Counted from the stretch's first letter, positions 44,902-52,966 are shown. The stretch: 64,000 nucleotides of DNA from Bacillota bacterium (GCA_023409535.1 JAEYGZ010000039.1:580593-644592), one strand, 5' to 3'. Numbers and translations are program-made. The notes: generated by a model not told the origin, from the letters alone.

Positions 44902-44940
44902 ATACATGTAATGATTGGCTACGGAATTGATACATGTAAT
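44902..44940. repeat. Direct repeat ATACATGTAAT upstream of the orphan ATPase
   Basis: The 11-base word ATACATGTAAT occurs at 44902-44912 and 44930-44940, 28 bases apart on centre; each holds the palindrome TACATGTA. Placed 35-75 bases upstream of the ATPase start, it may be an operator. A related word, ACATGTAATACATGT, occurs in the palindrome near 52900. Confidence 0.4.
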
Positions 44941-44975
44941 ATGCTTTGTCACATTCAATTAGGGGAGGTCAGAGT

Positions 44976-46067
44976 ATGGCTGTACAAATCTTTCAACAAA
45001 GAAGAGATATGATATCTCTTGGCAGCGGGTTTTATTTTGGACCGAGGGGCACCGGAAAAACCAGCGCATTACAGCGTGAAATCGAGCATGTACTCGAGAA
45101 TACGGAAGGAACCGCTTTTGTCATCACCAGGAGCGGAGAATTTAAGGAGTTTGCGGAGAAATATGACGGGATTGTAATCGATCTGGCAAAGGAGCCGCTT
45201 AATCCGCTATTTATTCAGGATGCCGGTGAGATGAGTGACCAGGATGTAATGTTCTTAAGCAAGATAAAGTTTGGACTTGCCAAGCTCTTGATCGGTACGA
45301 AGATAACTAGGTTGACAAATCTTCAAAAATACCTGATAGAGCAGGTGATGCTGAAGCTATGCATCGATTGCGGAGATCTGAGCTGGAACCAGTATGCGGC
45401 TGCATTTGCGGAAATAATAGAAACATATAAGAAAAAGAAGATAGATAAAAAATTGGAGAATATCAAAGCCGAGCTTCATGATATCGCTCTGGAGTTAAAT
45501 ATAACGCCTGTACAATCGGACAGTATATTACTAAAGGATACTTTTCTGGAGGAGCTTGATGAGCTATCGAAAGCAGTAACCGAGCTGGGGAAGCTTGCAG
45601 CGGGAAAAGAACTGCATTACATAGGAAGCCACAGGCTGGTGATTTATGACCTTACCGATGTTCCCAGGGAGGATGTGGATCTGTACCGATTGATGGCCAT
45701 GGAAGATGTATGGACCAGGTTAAACGGCAATACCCCGATAACCGGAGCACGGCTCTTAATTGATGATGCGGACAGTTTGTTCTTAAATTATGATAAATAC
45801 CTTTTCATGATGTATAAGGTTGCAAAGGCTCACGGCTTCGTGATTACTTCGGTGATAGAAGACAGTATCACCTTCCTGGCAAAAAAACCAACCTTTCGTA
45901 ATGTATCCGGTTATTATGAGCTGTTTGCGCATACGGCAGGCAAGGTGGCAGCGCTTAAGCAGCAGTTTAGCCTTAGTGCGGAAGAGATGGATTGGATCAC
46001 TAAAACCCCGGCCGGACAGAAGCTGGTATTATGCGAAGGAAACCGCTTCTTAGTGAAGGCCAGATAG
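44976..46067 (+). CDS. Stand-alone VirB4/HerA-like P-loop ATPase
   Basis: A 363-residue ATPase resembling the motor domain of VirB4/TraG/HerA proteins: Walker A GPRGTGKT at residues 22-29, the following strand AFVITRSGEF, then PLNPLF and a late Walker B LLIDDADSLFL near residue 257. No membrane helices and no other conjugation genes are nearby. GGGGAGG precedes the ATG at 44976. It could be a remnant or a domesticated motor acting on DNA or protein. Its end overlaps the convergent DtxR gene by 18 bases. Confidence 0.7.
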   Translation: MAVQIFQQRRDMISLGSGFYFGPRGTGKTSALQREIEHVLENTEGTAFVITRSGEFKEFAEKYDGIVIDLAKEPLNPLFIQDAGEMSDQDVMFLSKIKFGLAKLLIGTKITRLTNLQKYLIEQVMLKLCIDCGDLSWNQYAAAFAEIIETYKKKKIDKKLENIKAELHDIALELNITPVQSDSILLKDTFLEELDELSKAVTELGKLAAGKELHYIGSHRLVIYDLTDVPREDVDLYRLMAMEDVWTRLNGNTPITGARLLIDDADSLFLNYDKYLFMMYKVAKAHGFVITSVIEDSITFLAKKPTFRNVSGYYELFAHTAGKVAALKQQFSLSAEEMDWITKTPAGQKLVLCEGNRFLVKAR

Positions 46068-46418
46068 GAATTTTTTAATCGCTTCAAAGCTTTCTTTACT
46101 GATCATATGTTCAATACGGCAGGCATCTGTGTCTGCCGTTTTTTTGTCCACACCGAGGGATTCCAACCATCCGGTGAGCAAGGTATGCCGTTCATAAATC
46201 ATCTCAGCGATTTGTCTGCCTTCCGGTGTAAGCTGGATACTTCCGGCATCATTCACAGTGATATAGCCATTTTCACGCAGATGCTTCATGGCAACGCTGA
46301 CACTGGATTTCTTAAAAGCCAGCTCGGTAGCAATATCGATTGCCCGGACAGCCGGCAAGCGATGGCTTAGAATAAGTATGGTTTCAAGATAATTCTCTGA
46401 AGATTCATTCATTTGCAT
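46050..46418 (-). CDS. DtxR/MntR-family metal-dependent repressor
   Basis: A 122-residue metalloregulator: winged helix (AVRAIDIATELAFKKSSVSVAMKHLRENGYI) and a helical metal-binding/dimer domain with the pattern CRIEHMIS; the SH3-like third domain is absent, as in MntR. In the presence of Fe2+ or Mn2+ it should bind DtxR-type boxes. It is divergent from the feo operon, whose promoter has such a site, so iron repression of feo is the most likely role. Confidence 0.88.
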   Translation of the reverse strand: MQMNESSENYLETILILSHRLPAVRAIDIATELAFKKSSVSVAMKHLRENGYITVNDAGSIQLTPEGRQIAEMIYERHTLLTGWLESLGVDKKTADTDACRIEHMISKESFEAIKKFLSGLH

Positions 46419-46609
46419 TACTGAACACCTCGATCTATTAATAATCAGTTATATAAGGATATGATAGCACCAAACTCATAAGGTAAGTATGCAGTTAGTA
46501 TAACATAGGAAGGAAGGAATATCAAATATTCTGTTAAGGATAAAGCCCGTCAGAAAATAAAGATGCAATGAATTATTATTGAAAATGAGAAATATTATCA
46601 ATTTATGTC

Positions 46610-46643
46610 TTGACATTGGACATTAGTTAGTCTATACTTACTA
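46610..46643 (+). promoter_or_regulatory. feo promoter with DtxR-like operator
   Basis: TTGACA (46610-46615), 17-base spacer, TATACT (46633-46638). Overlapping the -10 is the dyad TAGTTAG (46624-46630) / CTTACTA (46637-46643), similar in outline to iron boxes and positioned to block polymerase. Confidence 0.7.
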
Positions 46644-46711
46644 GATGAAAGATATTAATGAGAGTCATTATCAATTAGTACCATACCTATCAGAGAGGAA
46701 GATGAACCAGT

Positions 46712-46921
46712 ATGCCCTTAACATTTGCAAGATGCGGAGAAATCAATCAGATTAAGAAGGTCGGCGGACAGGAAGATACCAGAAGGTTTCTTGCCAATCT
46801 TGGGTTTATCGTAGGCAGTGAGGTAACCGTGATATCAGAATTTAGCGGGAATCTTATCGTGAATATCAAAAATTCCAGAGTGGCCATTAATAAAGAGATG
46901 GCGGGGAAGATTATGATCTAA
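46712..46921 (+). CDS. feoA: FeoA ferrous iron transport accessory protein (first)
   Basis: A 69-residue SH3-like FeoA with the pattern RRFLANLGFIVGSEVTVIS. FeoA works with the FeoB pump at the membrane. AGAGAGGA lies upstream. It is followed 59 bases later by a second FeoA; two FeoA genes before FeoB are common in Clostridia. Confidence 0.93.
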   Translation: MPLTFARCGEINQIKKVGGQEDTRRFLANLGFIVGSEVTVISEFSGNLIVNIKNSRVAINKEMAGKIMI

Positions 46922-46980
46922 GCGATGAACGGCTCTTTGAATGGAACAAAAAAGGATAGCGTTGGGAAAGGAGTAGTAAC

Positions 46981-47202
46981 ATGCAGACATTGCGCGAGGT
47001 AGCAATCGGCCAGACAGTAAAGGTTACCAAGTTGAACGGTGAAGGTGCTTTAAAGCGTCGTATTATGGATATGGGTATTACAAAGGGAAGCGAAATCTAT
47101 GTAAGAAAGGTCGCGCCGTTAGGTGATCCTGTGGAAATAACAATTCGAGGCTATGAATTAAGTATACGTAAACAGGATGCGGAAAACATTCTTGTGGAGT
47201 AA
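46981..47202 (+). CDS. feoA: FeoA ferrous iron transport accessory protein (second)
   Basis: A 73-residue FeoA: LKRRIMDMGITKGSEIYVRKVAPLGDP is cut here to its core IMDMGITKGSE and the conserved APLGDPVEI. GAAAGGAG precedes the ATG. An iron-box-like site and FeoB follow. Confidence 0.95.
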   Translation: MQTLREVAIGQTVKVTKLNGEGALKRRIMDMGITKGSEIYVRKVAPLGDPVEITIRGYELSIRKQDAENILVE

Positions 47203-47233
47203 GGTGCCGGAGGCGTATTTTTTTGATATGAAG

Positions 47234-47251
47234 TTAGTTAAGGCTAACTAA
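47234..47251. promoter_or_regulatory. DtxR/IdeR-like iron box between feoA and feoB
   Basis: TTAGTTA (47234-47240), AGGC, TAACTAA (47245-47251): perfect seven-base arms that match the known DtxR consensus pattern (TTAGGTTAGCCTAACCTAA) closely. It is 38 bases upstream of feoB and could control an internal feoB promoter or act as a roadblock. Confidence 0.7.
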
Positions 47252-47288
47252 AAAGATAAAATTATACTTGGAAACAGGAGGAAATTAT

Positions 47289-49448
47289 ATGTCTATTAGA
47301 ATTGCTCTGGTAGGTAATCCGAACTGTGGTAAAACCACAATGTTTAATGCATTGACCGGTGCAAACCAATATGTCGGAAACTGGCCGGGTGTTACCGTTG
47401 AGAAGAAGGAAGGCAAGCTGAAGAATGGAAAAAGCGGAGAAGAGATTATCATCACCGATTTGCCCGGTATCTATTCTTTATCACCCTATACCCTGGAAGA
47501 GGTGGTCAGCCGTGATTATCTGCTAAAGGAAAAACCGGATGCCATCATTAACCTGGTGGATGCAACCAATATTGAAAGAAATCTGTACCTTACCACACAG
47601 CTGATGGAGCTTGGAATTCCGGTAGTCATTGCCCTTAATATGATCGATCTGCTTCGTAAGAACGGGGATAAAATCGATGAGAAACGGCTTGGAGCAATGC
47701 TTGGCTGTGAAATTGTAGAGACTTCAGCGCTAAAGAATTTGGGTGTCCGTGAAGTAGCTGAGAAAGCCATTGCCTTGGCAAAGGTGAAGGAAGTGAAGCT
47801 TCCTGAGAAGAAATTCGCTGATGATGTGGAGACGGCAATTGCCCGTATTGAAGAGAATATACCGTCAGATTTGCCCGAGGAACAGCGCAGGTGGTATGCC
47901 ATCAAGGTATTTGAGAAGGATAGTAAAGTAATAGAACAGCTGACGATATCCTCTGAGCTTGCCAAAGCCAATGATGAAGTAATCGCTCAGATGGAGAAGG
48001 AGAAGGATGATGATACGGAAAGTATCATTACCAACGAGAGATATGAGTATATTCAGAAGCTGGTGAAGGTGACAGTTAAGAAATCCGGTAAGAAGCTGTC
48101 AACCTCCGATAAGATTGATATGATCGCAACAAACCGCCTGCTGGGTATTCCGATCTTTATTCTGATTATGTTTACGGTTTATTACATAGCAGTCACTTCT
48201 CTCGGAACGATTGTTACGGATTGGACGAATGATACCTTGTTTGGAGCGTGGATACAGCCTGGAATACAAAGCGTCCTTGAAAGTGCAGGTACCTCAGAGA
48301 CCTTGGTCAGTCTCGTTGTCGATGGTATCATCGGTGGTGTTGGCGCGGTAGTTGGCTTTGCACCTCAGATGGCAATCCTGTTCTTCCTGCTTTCCATTCT
48401 GGAAGACTGCGGATATATGGTTCGTATCGCGTTCGTTATGGACAGAGTATTCCGTAAGTTCGGACTTTCCGGCAAGAGCTTTATTCCCTTGCTTATTTCT
48501 TCGGGTTGTGGTGTTCCTGGTATTATGTCCTCCAAGACCATCGAAAATGATAATGACAGAAGACTTACTATTATGACTGCAACCTTTGTTCCCTGCGGTG
48601 CAAAGCTGCCGGTTATTGCATTGATTGCAGGTGTTATGATGGGCGGAGCCTGGTGGATGGCACCGCTGATGTACTTCATCGGAATCGTGGCTGTTCTGGT
48701 ATCTGCAATTATCTTAAAAAAGACAAAGCCTTTCTCAGGAGCTGCAGCACCTTTTGTCATGGAGCTTCCGCCCTACCATATCCCTTCGATCAAGGGTGTT
48801 CTTCTTCACGTATGGGAAAGACTGAAGGGCTTCTTAATCAAGGCGGGAACCATTCTGTTCCTTGCATGCGTTATAATGTGGTTCTTATCCAGCTTTGGAT
48901 TTGGCGCAGACGGCTTTGGATTGGTCGATGCCGAAGACAGCTTGCTTGCTGTAATCGGCGGATTTATTGCTCCTGTCTTTGCACCCCTCGGATTTGGTAA
49001 CTGGCGTGCGGTAGCTTCCTCGCTCTCCGGCTTTGTGGCTAAGGAAAGTATTGTATCCACCATTGGTATCTTAAGCGGTCTGGGCGCTGAAGCAACAGAG
49101 GCAGATACCTCCCTGTGGAGTTCTGCAACTGTCATGCTGCCAGGTGCAGTAGCAGCATTTTCATTCCTGGTATTTAATCTCCTGGACTCACCTTGCTTCG
49201 CGGCAATCAGTACCATGTCCAAGGAATTAAACGACAGGAAATGGTTCACCTTTGCAATTGTGTATCAGAATGTATTCTCCTATCTGATATCGTTGATGAT
49301 CTTCCAGATCGGCAGCCTGATTGTATACGGTACCTTTGGAATCGGAACCATCGTTGCATTTATCATATTGGCAGCTATGGCATATATGCTCTTCCGTCCC
49401 GATCCATATAAGAATACAAAGGTTGTAGTCAGAAGATCTGTAGCTTAA
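47289..49448 (+). CDS. feoB: FeoB ferrous iron transporter
   Basis: A 719-residue membrane protein for Fe2+ uptake. The N-terminal G domain has GNPNCGKTT, the Thr switch in VTVEKKEG, TDLPGIYSL and NMIDL; a helical GDI-like domain follows, then about ten membrane helices with the two gate motifs (SSGCGVPGIMSS and VPCGAKLPV). AGGAGG precedes the ATG at 47289. Main pump of the operon; repressed presumably by the DtxR protein when iron is ample. Confidence 0.97.
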   Translation: MSIRIALVGNPNCGKTTMFNALTGANQYVGNWPGVTVEKKEGKLKNGKSGEEIIITDLPGIYSLSPYTLEEVVSRDYLLKEKPDAIINLVDATNIERNLYLTTQLMELGIPVVIALNMIDLLRKNGDKIDEKRLGAMLGCEIVETSALKNLGVREVAEKAIALAKVKEVKLPEKKFADDVETAIARIEENIPSDLPEEQRRWYAIKVFEKDSKVIEQLTISSELAKANDEVIAQMEKEKDDDTESIITNERYEYIQKLVKVTVKKSGKKLSTSDKIDMIATNRLLGIPIFILIMFTVYYIAVTSLGTIVTDWTNDTLFGAWIQPGIQSVLESAGTSETLVSLVVDGIIGGVGAVVGFAPQMAILFFLLSILEDCGYMVRIAFVMDRVFRKFGLSGKSFIPLLISSGCGVPGIMSSKTIENDNDRRLTIMTATFVPCGAKLPVIALIAGVMMGGAWWMAPLMYFIGIVAVLVSAIILKKTKPFSGAAAPFVMELPPYHIPSIKGVLLHVWERLKGFLIKAGTILFLACVIMWFLSSFGFGADGFGLVDAEDSLLAVIGGFIAPVFAPLGFGNWRAVASSLSGFVAKESIVSTIGILSGLGAEATEADTSLWSSATVMLPGAVAAFSFLVFNLLDSPCFAAISTMSKELNDRKWFTFAIVYQNVFSYLISLMIFQIGSLIVYGTFGIGTIVAFIILAAMAYMLFRPDPYKNTKVVVRRSVA

Positions 49449-49455
49449 GTAAAAT

Positions 49456-49516
49456 AACTGCGCTGCTTCGTCCGCCAAAGTAGATGCGGCGGAATAAGAA
49501 GCAGCGCAGTTTTAAT
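49456..49516 (+). terminator. Hairpin terminator after feoB
   Basis: AACTGCGCTGCTTC (49456-49469) pairs with GAAGCAGCGCAGTT (49498-49511), with a smaller inner stem TCCGCC/GGCGGA, then TTTAAT. The three genes after it need read-through or a new promoter. Confidence 0.75.
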
Positions 49517-49528
49517 ACAAGAGAATCG

Positions 49529-49594
49529 AAACTGATTTGTTCCGAATGTACATGATAATTAAAACTGATTTTATTCCAATAATACATGATAATT
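49529..49594. repeat. Tandem imperfect 32-33-base repeat between feoB and its small-protein genes
   Basis: Two adjacent units, 49529-49560 and 49562-49594, share AAACTGATTT...ATTCC/GTTCC...and end in the same ACATGATAATT. They lie after the feoB terminator and about 85-150 bases before the next gene, where an operator or promoter would be expected. Confidence 0.55.
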
Positions 49595-49676
49595 GTAATT
49601 GCTTCAGTTCTGATTATATATAATCATATAACTGTTCATCATGCGGTGTCGTAAGTTTAAGTAAGGAGGTTTCTTT

Positions 49677-49859
49677 ATGTGGTTTGTTGATAATGCAGTG
49701 AATATTGTCATTGTTCTTGCTGTTGTAAGCTATATTGTATACGTGGTTATCAGAAGATCAAAACAAAAAGAAGCAGGAGGCTGTCCCGGATGCAGCGGCG
49801 GCGGTGGAAGCTGCAGCAGTTGCAGCAGTTCATTTTCAGACGGAAATAAGGTGAAATAG
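49677..49859 (+). CDS. FeoB-associated Cys-rich membrane protein
   Basis: A 60-residue protein: N-terminal membrane helix (residues 6-25), basic segment RRSKQKE, then GGCPGCSGGGGSCSSCSSS with four cysteines in two C-x2-C pairs. This small protein is regularly found next to feoB (FeoB-associated Cys-rich family) and may handle Fe2+ or keep the pump reduced. AAGGAGG precedes the ATG. Confidence 0.93.
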   Translation: MWFVDNAVNIVIVLAVVSYIVYVVIRRSKQKEAGGCPGCSGGGGSCSSCSSSFSDGNKVK

Positions 49860-49861
49860 AT

Positions 49862-49978
49862 ATGGGTGATTCATTTCATTCCATTCTTTACGGAATGGGC
49901 TCATTCTTAGTAATTTATTTAGTCGGTGTCGGGATATATCAATTGGTTCTGTGGTTTAAGCATAAAAAGCACCATTAA
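49862..49978 (+). CDS. Small single-helix membrane protein in the feo operon
   Basis: A 38-residue open frame starting ATG at 49862, two bases after the stop of the Cys-rich protein, and ending TAA at 49978. It has one membrane helix (YGMGSFLVIYLVGVGIYQLV) and a His/Lys-rich tail ending KHKKHH, suited to metal or lipid headgroup contact. The upstream ribosome site is weak (AAATAAGG), so it may be translated by coupling. No named family. Confidence 0.6.
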   Translation: MGDSFHSILYGMGSFLVIYLVGVGIYQLVLWFKHKKHH

Positions 49979-49996
49979 AACTGATAAGAGGAAGCT

Positions 49997-50461
49997 ATGG
50001 TAAGAGAAGCGCGTGAAAATAAAACATATCATAAGACAAATATGCACAAGGAGCTGATTCTCACAAAGTTAAGGGAGCAGGGCGGCAGAATAACCGAGCA
50101 AAGAAAACTGATTATTGATACAATTCTTGAGAACGAGTGTACCAGCTGTAAAGAGATTTATTATAAGGTGTCCTCTTTGGATGCAAGTATCGGTTTGGCT
50201 ACGGTATACAGAATGGTGAACACCCTGGAGGAGATCGGTGCAATCAGTCGTAAGAACATGTACCGGATAACCTATCCTGAAAAATGTGTCATGCAGAATG
50301 CCTGTACGGTAGTATTAGATGACGGAACCAGCTTTGACCTGCCGGTAAAGGCCTGGAGTGCGGTGATCAAGGCGGGTTTAAGCGCTTACGGTTATCTGAA
50401 AGACCAGGAAGTAGCTTCCGTGATAATGAATGAATGTGATTGCAAGGATAAGTGCTGTTAA
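49997..50461 (+). CDS. Fur-like regulator with a non-canonical C-terminal domain
   Basis: A 154-residue protein whose first 85 residues are a clear Fur winged helix (GGRITEQRKLIIDTILE, SIGLATVYRMVNTLEE). The second half lacks the HHHDH metal site and the CxxC pairs of Fur/Zur/PerR, and reads instead YRITYPEKCVMQNACTV, ending NECDCKDKCC with four clustered cysteines. It may sense metal or redox through these cysteines. It is the last gene of the feo cluster and probably adjusts it. RBS GAGGAAG. Confidence 0.8.
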   Translation: MVREARENKTYHKTNMHKELILTKLREQGGRITEQRKLIIDTILENECTSCKEIYYKVSSLDASIGLATVYRMVNTLEEIGAISRKNMYRITYPEKCVMQNACTVVLDDGTSFDLPVKAWSAVIKAGLSAYGYLKDQEVASVIMNECDCKDKCC

Positions 50462-50520
50462 GTCGATTTATGATATTCTGGCGCAGGAGCAATTATATTG
50501 TGAATAGAAAATGAAGCGAA

Positions 50521-50557
50521 AAAGAATTTACTGCGCCATGGTAAATTCTTTTTTTGT
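50521..50557 (+). terminator. Terminator after the Fur-like gene
   Basis: AAAGAATTTAC (50521-50531) pairs with GTAAATTCTT (50541-50550), followed by TTTTT. The rest of 50558-50720 is AT-rich leader for the next gene. Confidence 0.75.
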
Positions 50558-50720
50558 GCGAATAATGTTTTTAAAGTAAAAAAAATGTAAGAAATGCATC
50601 TGAATTTGGTAAAATTATAAGGAAAATTGGCAGAAATGTATGAAATATAATTGAAGATAGACCAGCTATGTGATACTCTATAACTATCATTTCAAATTAT
50701 AAAGACGAGGCGGTTGATTG

Positions 50721-51674
50721 ATGGCAAAAGAACTTGAAATGGAAAATAATAAAATAGGATCTGCGATACAATATTTTCGTGAAACATTTCAGATTTCTCA
50801 GGGGATATTGTGCAAGGGCTTGTGCTCCATAACAACCTTATCCAGAATAGAAGCAGGAGAGAGGGATGTGGATTCCTTATTGCTGGAAACCTTACTTGAG
50901 CGGTTGGGAAGAACACCCAATCAATTTGAATTGATATTGACAGAATTTGATTATGTCTTATATCAAATGAGAGAAGACATCAAAAAGCTGATTGAAGATA
51001 AAAATTATCTTACAGCTGCCACGATGTTGAAAGAATATGAGAAAATAGCCGCATCCAAGGGTAGTGTCCATATGCAGTTTATCATCAATTGCAGAGCATT
51101 ATTAAATGAATTGGATGGCGGAACCGTGGATGATACGATTGAGCTGTTTATGGAGGCAATCTCAAGCACAGTACCGGATTTTAAGACCAATGAAATTAAC
51201 GACTATTACCTGAGTAACAGCGAGTTACATATTATAATTGACCTGATCCAACGTATGATATCAGCGACGATGTACGACCGGGCAAAGGAAATACTGGAGC
51301 AGATACTATTATATCTGGACACACACAATTCCATAGAGGAGAATAATAATCTCTATCCGAAGGTCGCTGTCATTGCAAGCAGATTCTTTATGCAAAAACA
51401 GGATATGAATCGTGCCCTGGATATGTGTAATAAAGGACTGGAGAAAAATAAGGGAAACCGCAAGATGGATTATCTGGGTGAGTTAACCTTAATCAAAGCG
51501 CAGACCACGGAGTACCTCTTAAAAGACCAAAAGCAATGGGAAAGCGCAAAAAACGAGTGTTTAATGCTGTATTTGCAAGCTTATTACGTATTTGATTTTT
51601 GTGAAGAAAATACAAAGGCTGAACTGATTAAAAAACACCTTAAGGAGGAATATCAATGGGTAGATATCGATTAG
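50721..51674 (+). CDS. HTH-TPR regulator of RRNPP type (first of tandem pair)
   Basis: A 317-residue cytoplasmic regulator. Residues about 8-65 are an XRE helix-turn-helix (FQISQGILCKGLCSITTLSR, IEAGERDVDS); the rest is all-helical with repeated 35-40-residue hairpins, as in the peptide-binding TPR domain of PlcR, Rgg and other RRNPP sensors. AGGCGG precedes the ATG. It overlaps a paralogue by 19 bases, and a small secreted repeat-peptide gene converges on the pair. Binding that peptide after its re-import is a reasonable inference; no direct evidence exists in the sequence. Confidence 0.82.
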   Translation: MAKELEMENNKIGSAIQYFRETFQISQGILCKGLCSITTLSRIEAGERDVDSLLLETLLERLGRTPNQFELILTEFDYVLYQMREDIKKLIEDKNYLTAATMLKEYEKIAASKGSVHMQFIINCRALLNELDGGTVDDTIELFMEAISSTVPDFKTNEINDYYLSNSELHIIIDLIQRMISATMYDRAKEILEQILLYLDTHNSIEENNNLYPKVAVIASRFFMQKQDMNRALDMCNKGLEKNKGNRKMDYLGELTLIKAQTTEYLLKDQKQWESAKNECLMLYLQAYYVFDFCEENTKAELIKKHLKEEYQWVDID

Positions 51675-52591
51675 GTGATATCGTCCGCATGACCAGAAAA
51701 TCCTTATCCATAACGCAGGAACAATTATGTGATGAAATCTGCTCCGTTGAGACCCTATCCAGAATCGAAAACGGAAGTCAGAATCCCAGCCGGGATACCT
51801 ACGAATTGTTAATGGGTCGCATGGGCCGCTTCAGAGAAAGAGCATATTCCATGCTCTCCGTTTCTGACTTTAAGGTGCTGGAGAAAATGAAGCAGTTTGA
51901 GGACTATATTAAGTTATATGAATTTCAAAAAGCTGAGACCGTCTTAGCTGAGATAACGAAGACGATCGGTAATTCAGTTTTGGACCAACAATTTTTAATC
52001 AGGGCTGAGAGCTTAGTTAATTATTACTTAAAACGCACCGGTGCTGATGAGTTCTTACAGGGATTGAAAAATGCCATTCACCTTACAATTCCGAACTACG
52101 GTTCCATATCACTTTCCAGCTGGCCATTAAGCTTTTATGAAGCTATGATTTTAATTAATATGTCCACGGCATACGCGGAAAAAGAAGATTATCATAAGTC
52201 AATCGAAGTTATCCATGATGCTTACAGCGCTATGAAACAAAGTTATATGGATGAACAGCAAAGAGCCATATTACAAGTAACCATAGCAACTAATCTTTCG
52301 AAATGGTACGGCCTGATCGGGGAGCATGAAAAGGCTATTGAAATAGCGAATGAAGGCATAAACATTTGTAAAAGAAGCAAATTAGGTAATGCGCTCCCAC
52401 ATCTTTTGTATGGGGTGGTTTGGAATAAAGAAATACTTATAGATACAGGGGCTTTACCATTCAGCAATAAAAGTGAATGTCTTAAATATTTATATGAAGC
52501 GTATCATATAGCATGTGTTATGAATATACAATACATGGTGGCGTTTATTAAAGAGCATATAGAGCAAAAGTATAATGTAATTGTAAAATAG
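51656..52591 (+). CDS. HTH-TPR regulator of RRNPP type (second of tandem pair)
   Basis: A 311-residue paralogue of the gene before it, with the same layout: HTH (SITQEQLCDEICSVETLSR, IENGSQNPS) and a helical repeat domain with clear TPR-like units (AYAEKEDYHKSIEVIHDAY, GLIGEHEKAIEIANEGI). Shared positions such as LTIPNY here versus STVPDF in the first copy show tandem duplication. AAGGAGG lies inside the first gene, so the two are translationally coupled. Its stop is eight bases from the stop of the convergent pro-peptide gene. Confidence 0.83.
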   Translation: MGRYRLGDIVRMTRKSLSITQEQLCDEICSVETLSRIENGSQNPSRDTYELLMGRMGRFRERAYSMLSVSDFKVLEKMKQFEDYIKLYEFQKAETVLAEITKTIGNSVLDQQFLIRAESLVNYYLKRTGADEFLQGLKNAIHLTIPNYGSISLSSWPLSFYEAMILINMSTAYAEKEDYHKSIEVIHDAYSAMKQSYMDEQQRAILQVTIATNLSKWYGLIGEHEKAIEIANEGINICKRSKLGNALPHLLYGVVWNKEILIDTGALPFSNKSECLKYLYEAYHIACVMNIQYMVAFIKEHIEQKYNVIVK

Positions 52592-52599
52592 AACTATAA

Positions 52600-52824
52600 T
52601 TATGCTGACAGGATAGAAGGCGCATCACTAGCAGACAGAATGGAAGGAGCATCGCTGGCAAGAGTAGTTTCTTCGTCAGCAGAAGCGGATAAGATGGAAG
52701 GCATATCACTAGCTGCAGCTTGTCCATCCTCAGAATTAAAAAGTTGACTCTTTGACAGTACAAAAACCAGACTCAGTAATAAAATGATCGCAGAAACAGA
52801 CATAATTCTAATAGATTTTTTCAT
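52600..52824 (-). CDS. Secreted pro-peptide with three copies of a nine-residue unit (candidate pheromone precursor)
   Basis: A 74-residue protein. Residues 1-24 are a basic start plus hydrophobic core (MKKSIRIMSVSAIILLLSLV), a Sec signal or anchor; a short acidic pro-region follows; then SDMPSILSA, an acidic spacer DEETTLA, and two head-to-tail copies of SDAPSILSA that reach the stop. AGGAGGG lies seven bases before the ATG. It converges on two RRNPP-type regulators. The layout fits a peptide exported by Sec, cut by proteases and re-imported, except that the mature unit is present three times. It could instead be a small surface protein with a short repeat, but the tight conservation of SILSA argues for function. 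Confidence 0.75.
   Translation of the reverse strand: MKKSIRIMSVSAIILLLSLVFVLSKSQLFNSEDGQAAASDMPSILSASADEETTLASDAPSILSASDAPSILSA
52603..52710 (-). repeat. Three 27-base coding repeats in the pro-peptide gene
   Basis: Units at 52603-52629, 52630-52656 and 52684-52710. Amino acids differ at one position (Ala/Ala/Met), while the DNA differs at several wobble positions, so protein sequence has been kept by selection and the copies are not a fresh slippage product. Confidence 0.85.
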
Positions 52825-52894
52825 AAAATACCCTCCTGATTATAATTTTTATAAATTCTTATGTTATTAATATGCAAGTCCAATCTTTTATGAA

Positions 52895-52923
52895 ATTAAA
52901 AACATGTAATACATGTTTTTAAT
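52895..52923. promoter_or_regulatory. 29-bp palindrome upstream of the pro-peptide gene
   Basis: ATTAAAAACATGT (52895-52907), AAT, ACATGTTTTTAAT (52911-52923): perfect 13-base arms. It sits 70-100 bases before the pro-peptide ATG and upstream of a plausible minus-strand promoter (TTGCAT...TATAAA), the place for an activator. Candidate operator of the neighbouring HTH-TPR proteins. Confidence 0.6.
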
Positions 52924-52966
52924 TTTTTATTACAGGCTCATTATATTATTAATATTCATGGAAGAA

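Noticed and set aside
44902..44940. Attachment-site repeats of a mobile element around the orphan VirB4-like ATPase
   Set aside because: Both copies lie on the same side of the gene 28 bases apart, no copy is seen on the other side, and no integrase is present.
49529..49594. CRISPR array from the repeated 32-33-base unit
   Set aside because: There are only two directly adjacent units with no spacer, and no cas genes nearby.
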